NCBI GenBank assembly: GCA_963819975.1
Contig: CAWFYE010000003.1
Span: 62,001-126,000, forward strand
Source of the DNA: Palsa-1392 sp963819975
Lineage (GTDB): Bacteria; Verrucomicrobiota; Verrucomicrobiia; Chthoniobacterales; UBA10450
DNA: 64,000 bases
Direction of reading: 5' to 3'
Part shown: positions 42,926 through 51,204 of the stretch, in pieces
How the letters are laid out: each line of letters opens with the position of its first letter
How positions within the stretch are numbered: position 1 is the stretch's first letter
The notes under the pieces: model-generated
What the model was told of the DNA's origin: nothing
Database searches by the model: none
The model's input: only the letters and a program-made list of their open reading frames with translations
Made by a program: the position numbers and the translations under genes

Positions 42926-43396
42926 ATGGGCACAGCGACTGCATATCCATCTCTTGAGACCGACGAACTTCGCCTCGATGCCGAGCAGCTCGCTCACATC
43001 GTTATGGAGATGCAGCGCTGCTTCATCCTCCGCCTCTCGAAAGAACTGGCCCCGGGCAACGTCTCGTTCCCGCAGTTCTTCCTCCTCACCTATCTCGATC
43101 ACAAGGAGGTCTTGACGATGTCGGCCATCGCTCAAAAAATGGGGCACACCACCGCCGCCGCCAGTGGACTCGTCGCGCGGCTCGAAAATCTTGGTTATGT
43201 CATGCGTTCCCACGCCGCGGATGACCGGCGCAAAGTGATGGTCTGCATCACTCCGCGCGGGTCGGCCCTAGTCAGGCGCATCCGTGAGGAGATGATTTGC
43301 AACCTTATGAAGATGATGGCTCACCTCTCACCGGTTGAGCAGAAGTCCTGGTTGCGAATTTACAGCAAGATATACGATTACTGCCAAAATAAATGA
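42926..43396 (+). CDS. MarR-family transcription regulator
   Basis: The 156-residue protein has the winged-helix layout of MarR regulators: FPQFFLLTYLDHKEVLTMSAIAQKM as recognition helices, TTAAASGLVARLENLGYV, and the wing SHAADDRRKVMVCITPRG. It diverges from the preT operon across a 119-base spacer where both promoters must lie. It also reads toward the TolC-family gene 132 bases downstream. MarR proteins usually repress a divergent or adjacent gene and release DNA when a small ligand binds. Either neighbour could be the target. The start at 42926 gives a normal family length. Confidence 0.85.
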   Translation: MGTATAYPSLETDELRLDAEQLAHIVMEMQRCFILRLSKELAPGNVSFPQFFLLTYLDHKEVLTMSAIAQKMGHTTAAASGLVARLENLGYVMRSHAADDRRKVMVCITPRGSALVRRIREEMICNLMKMMAHLSPVEQKSWLRIYSKIYDYCQNK

Positions 43397-43528
43397 GTCG
43401 TGATCCGGCGGGGGCAGTAATCTCGTCCGCCTTGCAACGCTCGAAGTGCTTCTGCTGCGCGCGCATTTTTTTCGATGTGCCGGCGGATTTCGCACGAGGG
43501 GCGGAACGGGCACAAAGGAATTTCTAAG

Positions 43529-44980
43529 ATGCACTTATTTTCTCTCTGGCCGTTTCGGCGCCACTTCGTTTTTTTCGCTGGTTTACTCGCGGTCTCTACC
43601 GTTGCCTTTGCCGGCAGCGAAACGACCGGGAAGAAGAGCACGGATTCTTCATCGCGGCGTTTCACTCTGCGGCAGGCGGTCGAGACGGCCTTCCAGCGGA
43701 ATCCCGCCATCTTGACGGCGCGTCAGGAGATTCGGCGCACCAAGGGCGTGCAAATCCAAGTGGTTTCGCAAGCCATTCCGCATATCGACGCCACGGGCGC
43801 GTGGAATTACAACTCCCCGAGTCTGCGTGCCGGCTCGGAGACCGTTTTTTCCCTGACCCCTTATTCGTACAACTTAAATCTGACCGGGTCCCAGCTGATT
43901 TATAACGGCTCGTTCATCCCGGCGATCAAGGGCGCAGGCGCAGCCGCTGATGCCAGTCTCTTTGCCTTGCGCGACACGATCGATCAGACGATTGCGACCG
44001 TCCGCCAACAGTTCTACCAAATCATCCTGAACAAGTCATTGATCGGCGTGCAGGAGGAATCTGTCCAACTCTTGGAAAGTCAGTTGAAGGATCAGCAGAA
44101 TCGCTTCGAAGCCGGAACCGTTCCGCGGTTCAACGTCCTGCAGGCTGAAGTCGCGCTCTCGAATCAACTGCCGGCGCTTATTACCGCGCGTAATAATTTG
44201 CGAATCGCACAACTCCAGCTCGCGAAAACGATCGGGCTCGACTTCGACCCGAGGCGGGGCGATCGGCCACCCATCGAGTGCGTTGGAGAACTGGCTTACG
44301 TGCCACGCAACATGCCGCTCACAACCGCGGTCGAGCTGGGGAAGGAACGCCGGCCTTTGCTAAAACAACTGCGCGCCAACATCCTGGTCCAGGTCCAGCA
44401 ATTGCGCGGCGCCTTTGCCAATCTCCAGCCGACGTTAAACTTTCAGGGCGGTCGCTCGTTTCAAAGCTCGCAGCTTTCCAGTCAGATAAGTGATCTTGCC
44501 CAAGGCTGGTTCGTCGGAATAACCGGGAGCTGGGCGATCTTTGATGGATTGGAAACTGTCGGGTTGGTGAAGCAGGCGCGAGCCACCCTTAGCCAGTCGA
44601 AAATCGCCTACGACGATGGCGTCCGGCAGGTGGAACTCGAGATTCAGCAGGCCTACTCGAATCTGGAACAGGATCGCCAGCTTTATTTCAGCCAGGAGAA
44701 AAACGTCGATCAAGCGCGCGAAGCGCTCCGTCTGGCTAGCGCCCGTCTGGCCGTCGGTGCCGGCGTGCAACTGGATGTGTTGAATGCACAGGTTCAGCTT
44801 ACGACGGCGCAATCGACGCGGCTTTCCGCGCTCTACAGCTACAATGCTGATCTCGCGGAATTCGATCGAGCCACCGCCACGGATACCAATTATCCCGACG
44901 CCTTTGACGATCCGTTAGCGCGCAAAAATCGCAAAACGCGGATGATTAAGACGACCACGATCAAGTCGTCCGAGAAATAA
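43529..44980 (+). CDS. TolC-family outer-membrane efflux protein
   Basis: The 483-residue protein has a signal sequence (FFAGLLAVSTVAFAGS) and the two repeated halves of the TolC/OEP fold. The first half has FTLRQAVETAFQRNPAILTARQEI...FYQIILNKSLIGVQEESVQLLE and ends near residue 240. The second half has MPLTTAVELGKERRPLLKQLRANI and QQAYSNLEQDRQLYFSQEKNVDQAREALRLA. It forms an outer-membrane channel used by efflux pumps or type I secretion. The ATG at 43529 has an AAGGAA site nearby. A longer frame adds 18 residues ahead of the signal sequence. No pump subunit lies beside it; the MarR regulator upstream may control it. Confidence 0.9.
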   Translation: MHLFSLWPFRRHFVFFAGLLAVSTVAFAGSETTGKKSTDSSSRRFTLRQAVETAFQRNPAILTARQEIRRTKGVQIQVVSQAIPHIDATGAWNYNSPSLRAGSETVFSLTPYSYNLNLTGSQLIYNGSFIPAIKGAGAAADASLFALRDTIDQTIATVRQQFYQIILNKSLIGVQEESVQLLESQLKDQQNRFEAGTVPRFNVLQAEVALSNQLPALITARNNLRIAQLQLAKTIGLDFDPRRGDRPPIECVGELAYVPRNMPLTTAVELGKERRPLLKQLRANILVQVQQLRGAFANLQPTLNFQGGRSFQSSQLSSQISDLAQGWFVGITGSWAIFDGLETVGLVKQARATLSQSKIAYDDGVRQVELEIQQAYSNLEQDRQLYFSQEKNVDQAREALRLASARLAVGAGVQLDVLNAQVQLTTAQSTRLSALYSYNADLAEFDRATATDTNYPDAFDDPLARKNRKTRMIKTTTIKSSEK

Positions 44981-44988
44981 TCGGCGCC

Positions 44989-45666
44989 ATGTCGGCTGAC
45001 GCGGGCGCGCTGCAATCGGCAATGGAATTTTTCCCAGCGCTGCAGGAAATCGCGTCAGTTAGGCACGCTTTTTTCGGGCGCGTTCCAGGAATCGATGTCG
45101 CCACAAATCGGGAGGAAGCTCTCGCCCGTCTCGAGGCGGCACATCGCGCTCTCCGCGCCGAGCTGAGGCTGGCGGAGACGATTCTCGCCACCGCCGAGCA
45201 GGTCCATGGCAACGAAATCGTGGTAATCGACGCGGGCCTCTCCGCCGATCAATGTTTTTCCGGTGCGGACGGCCTCGTCACCAACCAGTCCGGAGTTTCG
45301 TTAGGCGTTTACGTCGCCGATTGTTGCGCGGTTTACCTGGTCGATCCGGTCCGGCGCGCTCTCGGGCTCGTCCATTCCGGGAAAAAAGGGACGGAGCTGG
45401 CGATCGTGGAAAAGGCGATTCGGGAAATGGGAAGACATTTTGGAACGGCGCCCGCCAATCTCGTCCTGCAGCTCAGCCCCTGCATTCGGCCGCCCCATTA
45501 CGAGATCGATTTCGCTTCTGAGATCGTTCGCCAGGCCCGGCGCGCCGGGGTTGAGCAGGTGCACGACAGCGGCCTCTGCACAGCCTGCGATCTTGTCCGC
45601 TATTATAGCTACCGGGCGGAGAAAGCCCGCACCGGTCGCATGCTCGCCTTGCTCGCCCTCCAGTAG
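44989..45666 (+). CDS. YfiH/PgeF-family purine nucleoside phosphorylase-like (laccase-domain) protein
   Basis: The 225-residue protein has the conserved metal and substrate segments of the YfiH/LACC1 family: ATAEQVHGNEIVVID, GADGLVTNQSGVSLGVYVADCCAVYLVDP, ALGLVHSGKKGTEL and LSPCIRPPHYEID. The His and Cys residues bind zinc. The family was once called multicopper oxidase or polyphenol oxidase. E. coli relatives act as purine nucleoside phosphorylases or correct misincorporated peptidoglycan precursors. It begins 9 bases after the TolC-family gene and may be cotranscribed. The start at 44989 is the first ATG with family length. Confidence 0.85.
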   Translation: MSADAGALQSAMEFFPALQEIASVRHAFFGRVPGIDVATNREEALARLEAAHRALRAELRLAETILATAEQVHGNEIVVIDAGLSADQCFSGADGLVTNQSGVSLGVYVADCCAVYLVDPVRRALGLVHSGKKGTELAIVEKAIREMGRHFGTAPANLVLQLSPCIRPPHYEIDFASEIVRQARRAGVEQVHDSGLCTACDLVRYYSYRAEKARTGRMLALLALQ

Positions 45667-45714
45667 TTTTTTGCGGTTGACCGTTCGTCCCTTCCTCTGT
45701 AATTCGTTAGGCAA

Positions 45715-45993
45715 ATGAAGCGCTGGCAATTTTCCATTCTGCTCACGCTCGGAATCGCCTGCCTTTGCCTGAGCCTGGTGACGATTGTTTTTGCGCGCGA
45801 GAATCGCAAGCTGCAGGAGATCGTTCAGGCGCAGCAGGCGATCATCAACAAGGGCAACCTCAGCCAGCAGATCGGAACCAATCTGCTGCGCGAGATGGCC
45901 GCGGTTGCGCAGACGGATGAAAAGATGCGCGCCCTCCTCCAGGAAAACGGCTTTAGTCTTTCCGCTAATCCCGCCGCCTCGCCGGTTCCCTAA
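45715..45993 (+). CDS. Small membrane protein with coiled-coil tail (upper gene of a pair)
   Basis: The 92-residue protein has one N-terminal helix (FSILLTLGIACLCLSLVTIVF), then a charged helical stretch (ENRKLQEIVQAQQAIINKGN, then LLREMAAVAQTDEKMRALL), and a short Ala/Pro tail. It is not recognised as a known family. The stop codon is part of CCCTAACGA, and the start lies 3 bases after a TCGTTAGGC copy. Three bases separate it from the next gene, which has the same layout. The two may form a small complex in the membrane. Confidence 0.6.
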   Translation: MKRWQFSILLTLGIACLCLSLVTIVFARENRKLQEIVQAQQAIINKGNLSQQIGTNLLREMAAVAQTDEKMRALLQENGFSLSANPAASPVP

Positions 45994-45995
45994 CG

Positions 45996-46319
45996 ATGGA
46001 ACAGGAAACGGAAATCTCGCATCCGATTGCGCCGCGCTACCACGGTTTCTGGCCGGTGCTGCTCATCGGTTTGAGCATCCTCCTCATCTTCGCCTGGGAG
46101 CTCCGGATAAATATGCTGACCCGGGAAAGCGCCCGGCAGCTTCAGCAGCAACAAGTGAGCGTTGTCGATCAGGCGACCAAGGTCCAGGCCGGACTGGAGA
46201 AACTTGTTCGCGGGTTGGTCGAGTTGGCGAAGACCGACGAAGAAGCGCAAAAGCTGGTTACCAAATTCGGGATCAAATTGAACAACCCGACGATGCCGAC
46301 GAGCACGCCGGCGCCCTAA
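45996..46319 (+). CDS. Small membrane protein with coiled-coil tail (lower gene of a pair)
   Basis: The 107-residue protein has a short cytoplasmic start, one membrane helix (GFWPVLLIGLSILLIFAWEL), a helical region (RESARQLQQQQVSVVDQATK, then LEKLVRGLVELAKTDEEAQKLVTKFG) and a Pro/Thr tail. It shares layout with the upstream neighbour, and both have the phrase 'A.TDE.' before the final helix. This suggests old duplication. No domain is recognised. The stop is supplied by a CCCTAACGA variant of the dispersed motif, and lpxA ends just 3 bases away on the other strand. Confidence 0.6.
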   Translation: MEQETEISHPIAPRYHGFWPVLLIGLSILLIFAWELRINMLTRESARQLQQQQVSVVDQATKVQAGLEKLVRGLVELAKTDEEAQKLVTKFGIKLNNPTMPTSTPAP

Positions 46320-46322
46320 CGA

Positions 46323-47117
46323 CTAGTGCGCGCCGTGTCCGCGCCGGAGCCCGCAAATCCCGCGCCGTTTGGCGGCCGCGACGAAATCGAAAAACATTTG
46401 TGCGGCCTCGCGCCAGGTTCTGCCGCGCGCTTCCGCCAGCGCCTGGCTGACATTCAACCCACTCTCGTAGAGCAGGCGAAAGGCCGCCTTGATTTCTGCC
46501 CGGTCGGCGGAGTCGAAGCCCGCTCGTCGTAGCCCGACCACATTTAGACCAACCACCCGATTGATTTCGGCCGCGGCGCAATATGGTGGAATGTCTTTCC
46601 CAAAACCGGAGTTGCCCTGCGTGATGGCGAGCCGCCCGACCCGAACGAATTGGTGAAAGGTGCCGCCGCCGCCGAGAAACGCTCCATCCTCGATCGTAAC
46701 GTAGCCGCCAAGCAGGCAATTATTTGCGATGATCACCTTGTTCCCGATTTCGCAGTTGTGCCCGAGGTGTGCCCCAGCCATGAGGAAATTATGGTTCGCA
46801 ACGCGGGTGACGGACCCTTCGGCCGTTCCACGATGAATGGTGACATGTTCGCGGATCACGTTGCCGTCGCCTATCTGCACCGAGCTGGGTGTGCCTGATC
46901 TGAAGCTCAGATCCTGCGGCAAGCTACCGATGATCGCTCCATGCCCGATCTGGTTATCCGCGCCTAACCGGACCACGCCCTCGAGCACGGCATGCGATTG
47001 GACGACAGTGCGCGCTCCGATTTCCACCTCGCTGCCGATGCAGACGAAGGGTCCAACTTCCACATCGTCAGCCAGCCGGGCTGCAGGATCGACGATTGCG
47101 GTCGGATGAATTTTCAC
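46323..47117 (-). CDS. lpxA: UDP-N-acetylglucosamine acyltransferase
   Basis: The 264-residue left-handed beta-helix protein has many hexapeptide repeats (IHPTAIVDPAARLADDVEVG, IGARTVVQSHAVLEG, IGNKVIIANNCLLGG). It places the 3-hydroxyacyl chain on UDP-GlcNAc, the first step of lipid A synthesis, in the cytoplasm. The catalytic His is in AGAHLGHNCEIG (E. coli His125), and FHQFVRVG matches the later His160. The position of E. coli His144 (AGHVSV there) is a tyrosine here (GGYVTI), noted as odd. The C-terminal helices (RAGFDSADRAEIKAAFRLLY) are intact. The gene overlaps radC by 4 bp. Confidence 0.93.
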   Translation of the reverse strand: MKIHPTAIVDPAARLADDVEVGPFVCIGSEVEIGARTVVQSHAVLEGVVRLGADNQIGHGAIIGSLPQDLSFRSGTPSSVQIGDGNVIREHVTIHRGTAEGSVTRVANHNFLMAGAHLGHNCEIGNKVIIANNCLLGGYVTIEDGAFLGGGGTFHQFVRVGRLAITQGNSGFGKDIPPYCAAAEINRVVGLNVVGLRRAGFDSADRAEIKAAFRLLYESGLNVSQALAEARGRTWREAAQMFFDFVAAAKRRGICGLRRGHGAH

Positions 47118-47812
47118 AGCACCCCCATTTCTTTGAAGCTGAAATAAGGCAGCCGTCCCTCGGCCGGGGCGCCGATGATGACGTGGTCGAGCAGCTTGAT
47201 CTGCAAAAGCTCGGCGGCTTCGCGCAGGCGTCTCGTCAGGCTGTGATCGGCCTGGCTCGGGGAGGGATCGCCCGAGGGATGATTGTGCACCACGATGACG
47301 GCGAAGGCCGAATAAATGAGCGCGGGGCGAAAGACGTCGCGCGGGTGGGCGATGCTTTCATTGACGCTGCCTAACGACACTTCCTCGACCCGAATGAAAT
47401 GATAGCGCGTGTCGAGAAGAATGATGCGGAGCGATTCCTTGTGCAGGGCCCGCATCTCCGGGCCGAGAAGTTCGTAAACCTGTTCGGGAGTCTCGATTCT
47501 TTTGCCGGAAAAATTCTCCCGCGCCAACCTTTGCCCGAGTCCAAAGGCGGCGGCCAGTTGCGTCGCCTTGGCAAAGCCGATGCCCTTGATTCCGGCCAGC
47601 TCCTTGACCGAGCAACGGCTCAGGCGGCCTAACGATCCATATTTCTCGATCAACTGTCGCGCTACCTCGACTGCGTTCGCGCCTTTCAGTCCGGTCCGGA
47701 GCAGGATCGCGATCAATTCGGCGTCGCTCAGTGCGGACGCGCCGCGGCTGGCTAGTTTTTCGCGAGGGCGATCCGCTTCCGGCATCTCGCTGATTTTCAG
47801 CTGCGCCGTCAT
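47114..47812 (-). CDS. radC: RadC/JAB-domain protein
   Basis: The 232-residue protein has N-terminal helix-hairpin-helix segments (LASRGASALSDAELIAILLRTG and ELAGIKGIGFAKATQLAAAFGLG) and a C-terminal JAB metalloprotease-like domain. The zinc motif VVHNHPSGDPSPSQAD lies near residue 190. The family was named for DNA repair, but its true role is unsettled. It is one of the most widespread bacterial genes. Here it precedes lpxA with 4 bp overlap. Two TCGTTAGGC copies lie inside the gene, one of them in a GSLGR segment and one in VSLGS. Confidence 0.9.
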   Translation of the reverse strand: MTAQLKISEMPEADRPREKLASRGASALSDAELIAILLRTGLKGANAVEVARQLIEKYGSLGRLSRCSVKELAGIKGIGFAKATQLAAAFGLGQRLARENFSGKRIETPEQVYELLGPEMRALHKESLRIILLDTRYHFIRVEEVSLGSVNESIAHPRDVFRPALIYSAFAVIVVHNHPSGDPSPSQADHSLTRRLREAAELLQIKLLDHVIIGAPAEGRLPYFSFKEMGVL

Positions 47813-47848
47813 CTTGCGGGTCGGGAAAGCAAGGCGCCGTCCGGCACC

Positions 47849-48874
47849 TCAGCTCCGCAGTTGTTCGAGCAGCTCGCGGAGCGCTTCGCCGAGGCCGAAA
47901 AGTGCATCCAGGTTGCGGTTCGTGCCGAGCGGAGCGAGTTCGGCCTGCGCGTCGCGGATTAATTCCGCGGCGGTCTCGATCGATTTATCGAGCGCGCCAT
48001 CCGTCGGGGAATTTTGCAGGAGCGCAGTGACTTCCGCGAGCCGGCCTTCCAGGACCAGCGCGCAGCAGCGTTCGCGATCGAAAGCCGTGGCCGATTCCAG
48101 GAGGGTCAGGACAGGGAGAGTCAGCTTCCCTTTGCGCAGATCGGTCCCGAGCGTTTTTCCGGTCTCGGCTTCTGTTCCCGCGATGTCGAGGCAGTCGTCG
48201 TAAATCTGGTAGGCAGTCCCGATCTTGGCGCCAAAACTTTTCAGTCGAGTGACATGTTCCTCTGGCGCCCCGCTGATGACCGCGCCCAATTCCGCCGCGC
48301 AGGCGAAGAGCGATCCGGTTTTCATGCCGATGATCCGGAAATAATCCTCGCGTGAAAGTTGGAGATCGAACCGACGCTGGGTCTGGATCATTTCCCCCGA
48401 GCAAACCTCGGTCGCGGTCCGCGCGATCGTGCGACTGATATTGGTGTCGTCGAAATCGGTCGCGAGATTGAGGGCATGGGCAAAAAGCACATCGCCGAGC
48501 AGGACGCTGAGCGAATTTCCCCAACGCGCGTTGACTGTCGGCTGGGCGCGGCGGCGTTCCGCCTCATCCATGATGTCGTCGTGCACGAGAGTGGCGAGGT
48601 GAATCAACTCCACAATGACGGCGAGATCGAGGTGGCCCGAGACTAACGACCCGGTGGCACCGCCGCTGAGGAGTGCGACGAGCGGGCGGAGGCGTTTGCC
48701 GCCGCCACCGATCGCATAGGCAACGTAGCCTTCAATTGCCGGGTCGAACGCGGTCGTTTGGGCGGTGATCCGCCGGTCCACTTCATCGAGCTGCGCTTGA
48801 ACCGGCTCAAAGACGCGACTCAGCGGTCCTGCCACGCCGTTGGCAGTGGCGGCTGAGTTCGCGGAAAATTTCAC
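47849..48874 (-). CDS. Polyprenyl diphosphate synthase
   Basis: The 341-residue enzyme builds long isoprenoid diphosphates for quinone tails or carrier lipids. Family hallmarks are GGGGKRLRP near the start, the first aspartate-rich motif HDDIMDEAERRR near residue 98, the second motif YDDCLDIAGTEAETGKTLGTDL, and KGKLTLPVLTLL. The N-terminal 30 residues are Ala-rich and probably flexible. Size and motif spacing fit octaprenyl-type synthases, but chain length cannot be read from sequence. It is 36 bases upstream of radC. Confidence 0.9.
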   Translation of the reverse strand: MKFSANSAATANGVAGPLSRVFEPVQAQLDEVDRRITAQTTAFDPAIEGYVAYAIGGGGKRLRPLVALLSGGATGSLVSGHLDLAVIVELIHLATLVHDDIMDEAERRRAQPTVNARWGNSLSVLLGDVLFAHALNLATDFDDTNISRTIARTATEVCSGEMIQTQRRFDLQLSREDYFRIIGMKTGSLFACAAELGAVISGAPEEHVTRLKSFGAKIGTAYQIYDDCLDIAGTEAETGKTLGTDLRKGKLTLPVLTLLESATAFDRERCCALVLEGRLAEVTALLQNSPTDGALDKSIETAAELIRDAQAELAPLGTNRNLDALFGLGEALRELLEQLRS

Positions 48875-48980
48875 AAGCGCAGGATAGAAGGTCGGCTTTT
48901 AATGTCAAAGCTACAGGAGGGGTTAGGGGCGAGAGCGAAAGGCTAAAGATTCGATTCGTGATGCAGCTACTTTCCCCAGA

Positions 48981-49643
48981 TTACCAGCGGCGCATCCAGG
49001 CGTCGGTCCCGTATTTTTCCGCAACCAGGGTCGCAGCCCGCGCAAGCAACGGCGTCGAAATTTCCGCGCGCTCGATTGTCAACGAAAGCGCGGCAGCGAA
49101 GCGCTCGCGAAACGATTCCCGTAAGTCGGGAAGTTGAATGCTGCCTTGATGAAGGAAACCGCCCCGCGTCCGGCGTTGCGCGGCGCCCGCGATTTTGCGC
49201 CCGAGCAGCATGACGTCGTCGCGCACCGGGTTGGCGAAACAGGCATCGGAAATTCGCGGCTCGGCCTTTGGAGCCAATTCTGCTTCCCTTCCTTCGACTA
49301 GCAACGCATCGCGGATCGCGCCATGGAGAGCGGCATAAATGGTCGCCGGACCAAGGGCAGCGGCGGGCTCCGTCGCCGGGGTTACGAGCGCGTAAGTGAG
49401 ATCTTCGCCGTGCAGGACGCTGCCGCCACCGGTCCAGCGCCTAACGAGATCGCGCTCCGCTCCCTGCGCGACGACGTCCGCAAATTTTCCGAAGTAGCCA
49501 AACGAAAGAGATGGCCGGCGCCAGCCATAGAAGCGGAGCGTGGGAACGACGGCCCGCTCGAGCAAGGCTTCGTCGATCGCCATGTTCAAGGCGGCCTCGG
49601 CGGCCACCTGATCGTCTTGCAAAAGGAGCCGCTCAAACAACAT
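48981..49643 (-). CDS. Lipoate-protein ligase A-like acyltransferase
   Basis: The 220-residue protein has the LplA/BPL fold: EAALNMAIDEALLE at the start, FYGWRRPSLSFGYFG, the substrate loop RRWTGGGSVLHGEDLTYALV, and the catalytic Lys in MLLGRKIAGAAQRR. It ligates or transfers lipoate or octanoate to the lysine of dehydrogenase E2 or GcvH domains. The C-terminal accessory domain of some LplA proteins is missing. It could equally be an octanoyl/lipoyl transferase (LipM type). The ATG at 49643 (MLFERLL) fits the family start. An overlong frame would run into pyrF, whose stop it overlaps by 11 bp. Confidence 0.85.
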   Translation of the reverse strand: MLFERLLLQDDQVAAEAALNMAIDEALLERAVVPTLRFYGWRRPSLSFGYFGKFADVVAQGAERDLVRRWTGGGSVLHGEDLTYALVTPATEPAAALGPATIYAALHGAIRDALLVEGREAELAPKAEPRISDACFANPVRDDVMLLGRKIAGAAQRRTRGGFLHQGSIQLPDLRESFRERFAAALSLTIERAEISTPLLARAATLVAEKYGTDAWMRRW

Positions 49644-50340
49644 CGGCCACGATTTGGTCGAGCGCCGCGCGCGGATCGGGTGCAGCGGTAATCGGGCGCC
49701 CGATGACAAGAAAGTCCGCGCCTGCCTGGAGCGCTTCGGCCGGAGTCATGGTGCGCTTTTGATCGCCCGCCGGCGAATCGGCCGGCCGGATTCCCGGCGT
49801 CACAACCTTTAGTTTCGTTCCGTGCGCAGACCGGAGTGGGTGCAATTCACGCGGACTGGCGACCACCCCGCCAAGCCCCGCTTCCACGCCCAACCCGACC
49901 AGCCGAAGAACCTGTTCCTTCATCGGGGCTTCGATCCCGACCTCGCGGAGTGTCGCATCATTGGAACTGGTCAGAACCGTCACCCCCAGGAGCAACAGCT
50001 CCGGCCCGGCTGCGCCAACCGCGGCTTCGATCATGGCGCGCCCGCCGCAGAGATGGAGGGTGAGCATTTCCACGCCTAACGAACCGGCACTCTCGACCGC
50101 GCGGCCCACCGTGTTCGGAATGTCGTGCAGTTTGAGATCGAGAAAGACGCGTCCGCCGAGATCGTGAACCGCCCGCACGATCTCCGGCCCGGCAGCGATG
50201 TAGAGCTGCAGCCCAACCTTGAAAAGACCGGGGTGGGGCGAAAGACGGCGGACGAGAGCGAGCGCCTCGTCGGCCGTCGGCAGGTCGAGCGCGACGATGA
50301 TCCGTTCGCGCGGTTTGATTTCAGCGGCTTGCCAGTTCAT
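49633..50340 (-). CDS. pyrF: Orotidine 5'-phosphate decarboxylase
   Basis: The 235-residue enzyme makes UMP from OMP, the last step of new pyrimidine synthesis. It has RERIIVALDLPTADEALALV, the catalytic DLKLHDIPNTV (Asp-Lys-Asp triad), TVLTSS and the phosphate site TPGIRPADSPAGDQKR, then GADFLVIGRPI. The start at 50340 (MNWQAAEI) was chosen because the longer frame runs into the divergent ispE. The ispE and pyrF start codons are only 29 bases apart, so one short promoter space may serve both directions. Confidence 0.95.
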   Translation of the reverse strand: MNWQAAEIKPRERIIVALDLPTADEALALVRRLSPHPGLFKVGLQLYIAAGPEIVRAVHDLGGRVFLDLKLHDIPNTVGRAVESAGSLGVEMLTLHLCGGRAMIEAAVGAAGPELLLLGVTVLTSSNDATLREVGIEAPMKEQVLRLVGLGVEAGLGGVVASPRELHPLRSAHGTKLKVVTPGIRPADSPAGDQKRTMTPAEALQAGADFLVIGRPITAAPDPRAALDQIVADVV

Positions 50341-50368
50341 CCGGTTCCACACAGGGTTGCAGGAACCT

Positions 50369-51202
50369 ATGCAGCTTTTCGCGCCCGCGAAGATCAATTT
50401 ATCGTTCAAGATTCTGCTCCGGCGCGAGGACGGCTTTCACGAGATCGAAACCCTCATGGCGCCAATCTCGCTCGCCGATGAGCTGACGATCGAGCCTGAT
50501 GAACCCGGAAGCGGGATCAGTTTTTCAACCGACGATCCGACCTTGCCGCCCGGGGAGGACAACCTTGTCGTGCGGGCGGCACGCAGTTTTTTCGCCACCA
50601 TCGGCGAGGAGCCGGGGGTGCGGATCATGCTGCGGAAAAGAATCCCGCACGGCGCCGGGCTGGGCGGCGGAAGCAGTGACGCCGCCAGCACTTTACTCGG
50701 CTTGAACCAACTCCACGAGCAGCCGCTGACGGCGGATCGCCTAACGAACCTGGCAGCAGCGCTCGGATCGGATGTGCCGTTTTTCCTCGTGCAAAGCGCG
50801 GCGCGCTGCAGTGGGCGCGGAGAGGTTGTAGACCCGGTCGAGCCGTTGCCGCCGTTTTCGCTCCTTCTTTTGAAACCGGAGTTTGGCGTGCCGACACCGT
50901 GGGCTTACCAGCACTGGCGCGATTCGCGCGATTTGCCGGGCGTCGATCACGCGCCGCAGGCGGTCGGAGATCTGACTTTCCAGAATGATCTCGAGCGCCC
51001 GGTTTTCGAAAAGTATCTCTTCCTCGCTCGAGTAAAGGGCTGGTTGCGCGAACAACCGGAGGTCGACGCCGCGCTTCTTTCCGGCTCTGGCTCGACCATG
51101 TTTGCGGTTCTGCGCGAAGCGGCAGCGGGCGACGCGCTCGCCGCCCGGGCGCGCGCCGAACTTGATCCCGCGCTCTGGGTCGCCGTCGTCAGGACTCGTT
51201 AG
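50369..51202 (+). CDS. ispE: 4-diphosphocytidyl-2-C-methyl-D-erythritol kinase
   Basis: The 277-residue GHMP kinase phosphorylates CDP-ME in the MEP isoprenoid route. It starts MQLFAPAKINLSFKILLRRE, has the ATP loop KRIPHGAGLGGGSSDAAS near residue 95, SDVPFFLVQSAARCSGRGE and the C-terminal LLSGSGSTMFAVL. The ATG at 50369 is supported by the family start; a longer frame overlaps pyrF. The final codons CGT-TAG lie in a TCGTTAGGC motif. The same nine bases also provide the TAA of the convergent NUDIX gene, so the two coding regions share four bases. Confidence 0.95.
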   Translation: MQLFAPAKINLSFKILLRREDGFHEIETLMAPISLADELTIEPDEPGSGISFSTDDPTLPPGEDNLVVRAARSFFATIGEEPGVRIMLRKRIPHGAGLGGGSSDAASTLLGLNQLHEQPLTADRLTNLAAALGSDVPFFLVQSAARCSGRGEVVDPVEPLPPFSLLLLKPEFGVPTPWAYQHWRDSRDLPGVDHAPQAVGDLTFQNDLERPVFEKYLFLARVKGWLREQPEVDAALLSGSGSTMFAVLREAAAGDALAARARAELDPALWVAVVRTR

Positions 51203-51204
51203 GC
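51196..51204. repeat. TCGTTAGGC copy supplying stop codons to two convergent genes
   Basis: The nine bases at the ispE/NUDIX junction read TCGTTAGGC on the plus strand. TAG (51200-51202) ends ispE. On the minus strand the same bases give GCC-TAA, which ends the NUDIX gene after its last alanine. This is one of 42 exact 8-mer copies in the window. Confidence 0.85.
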
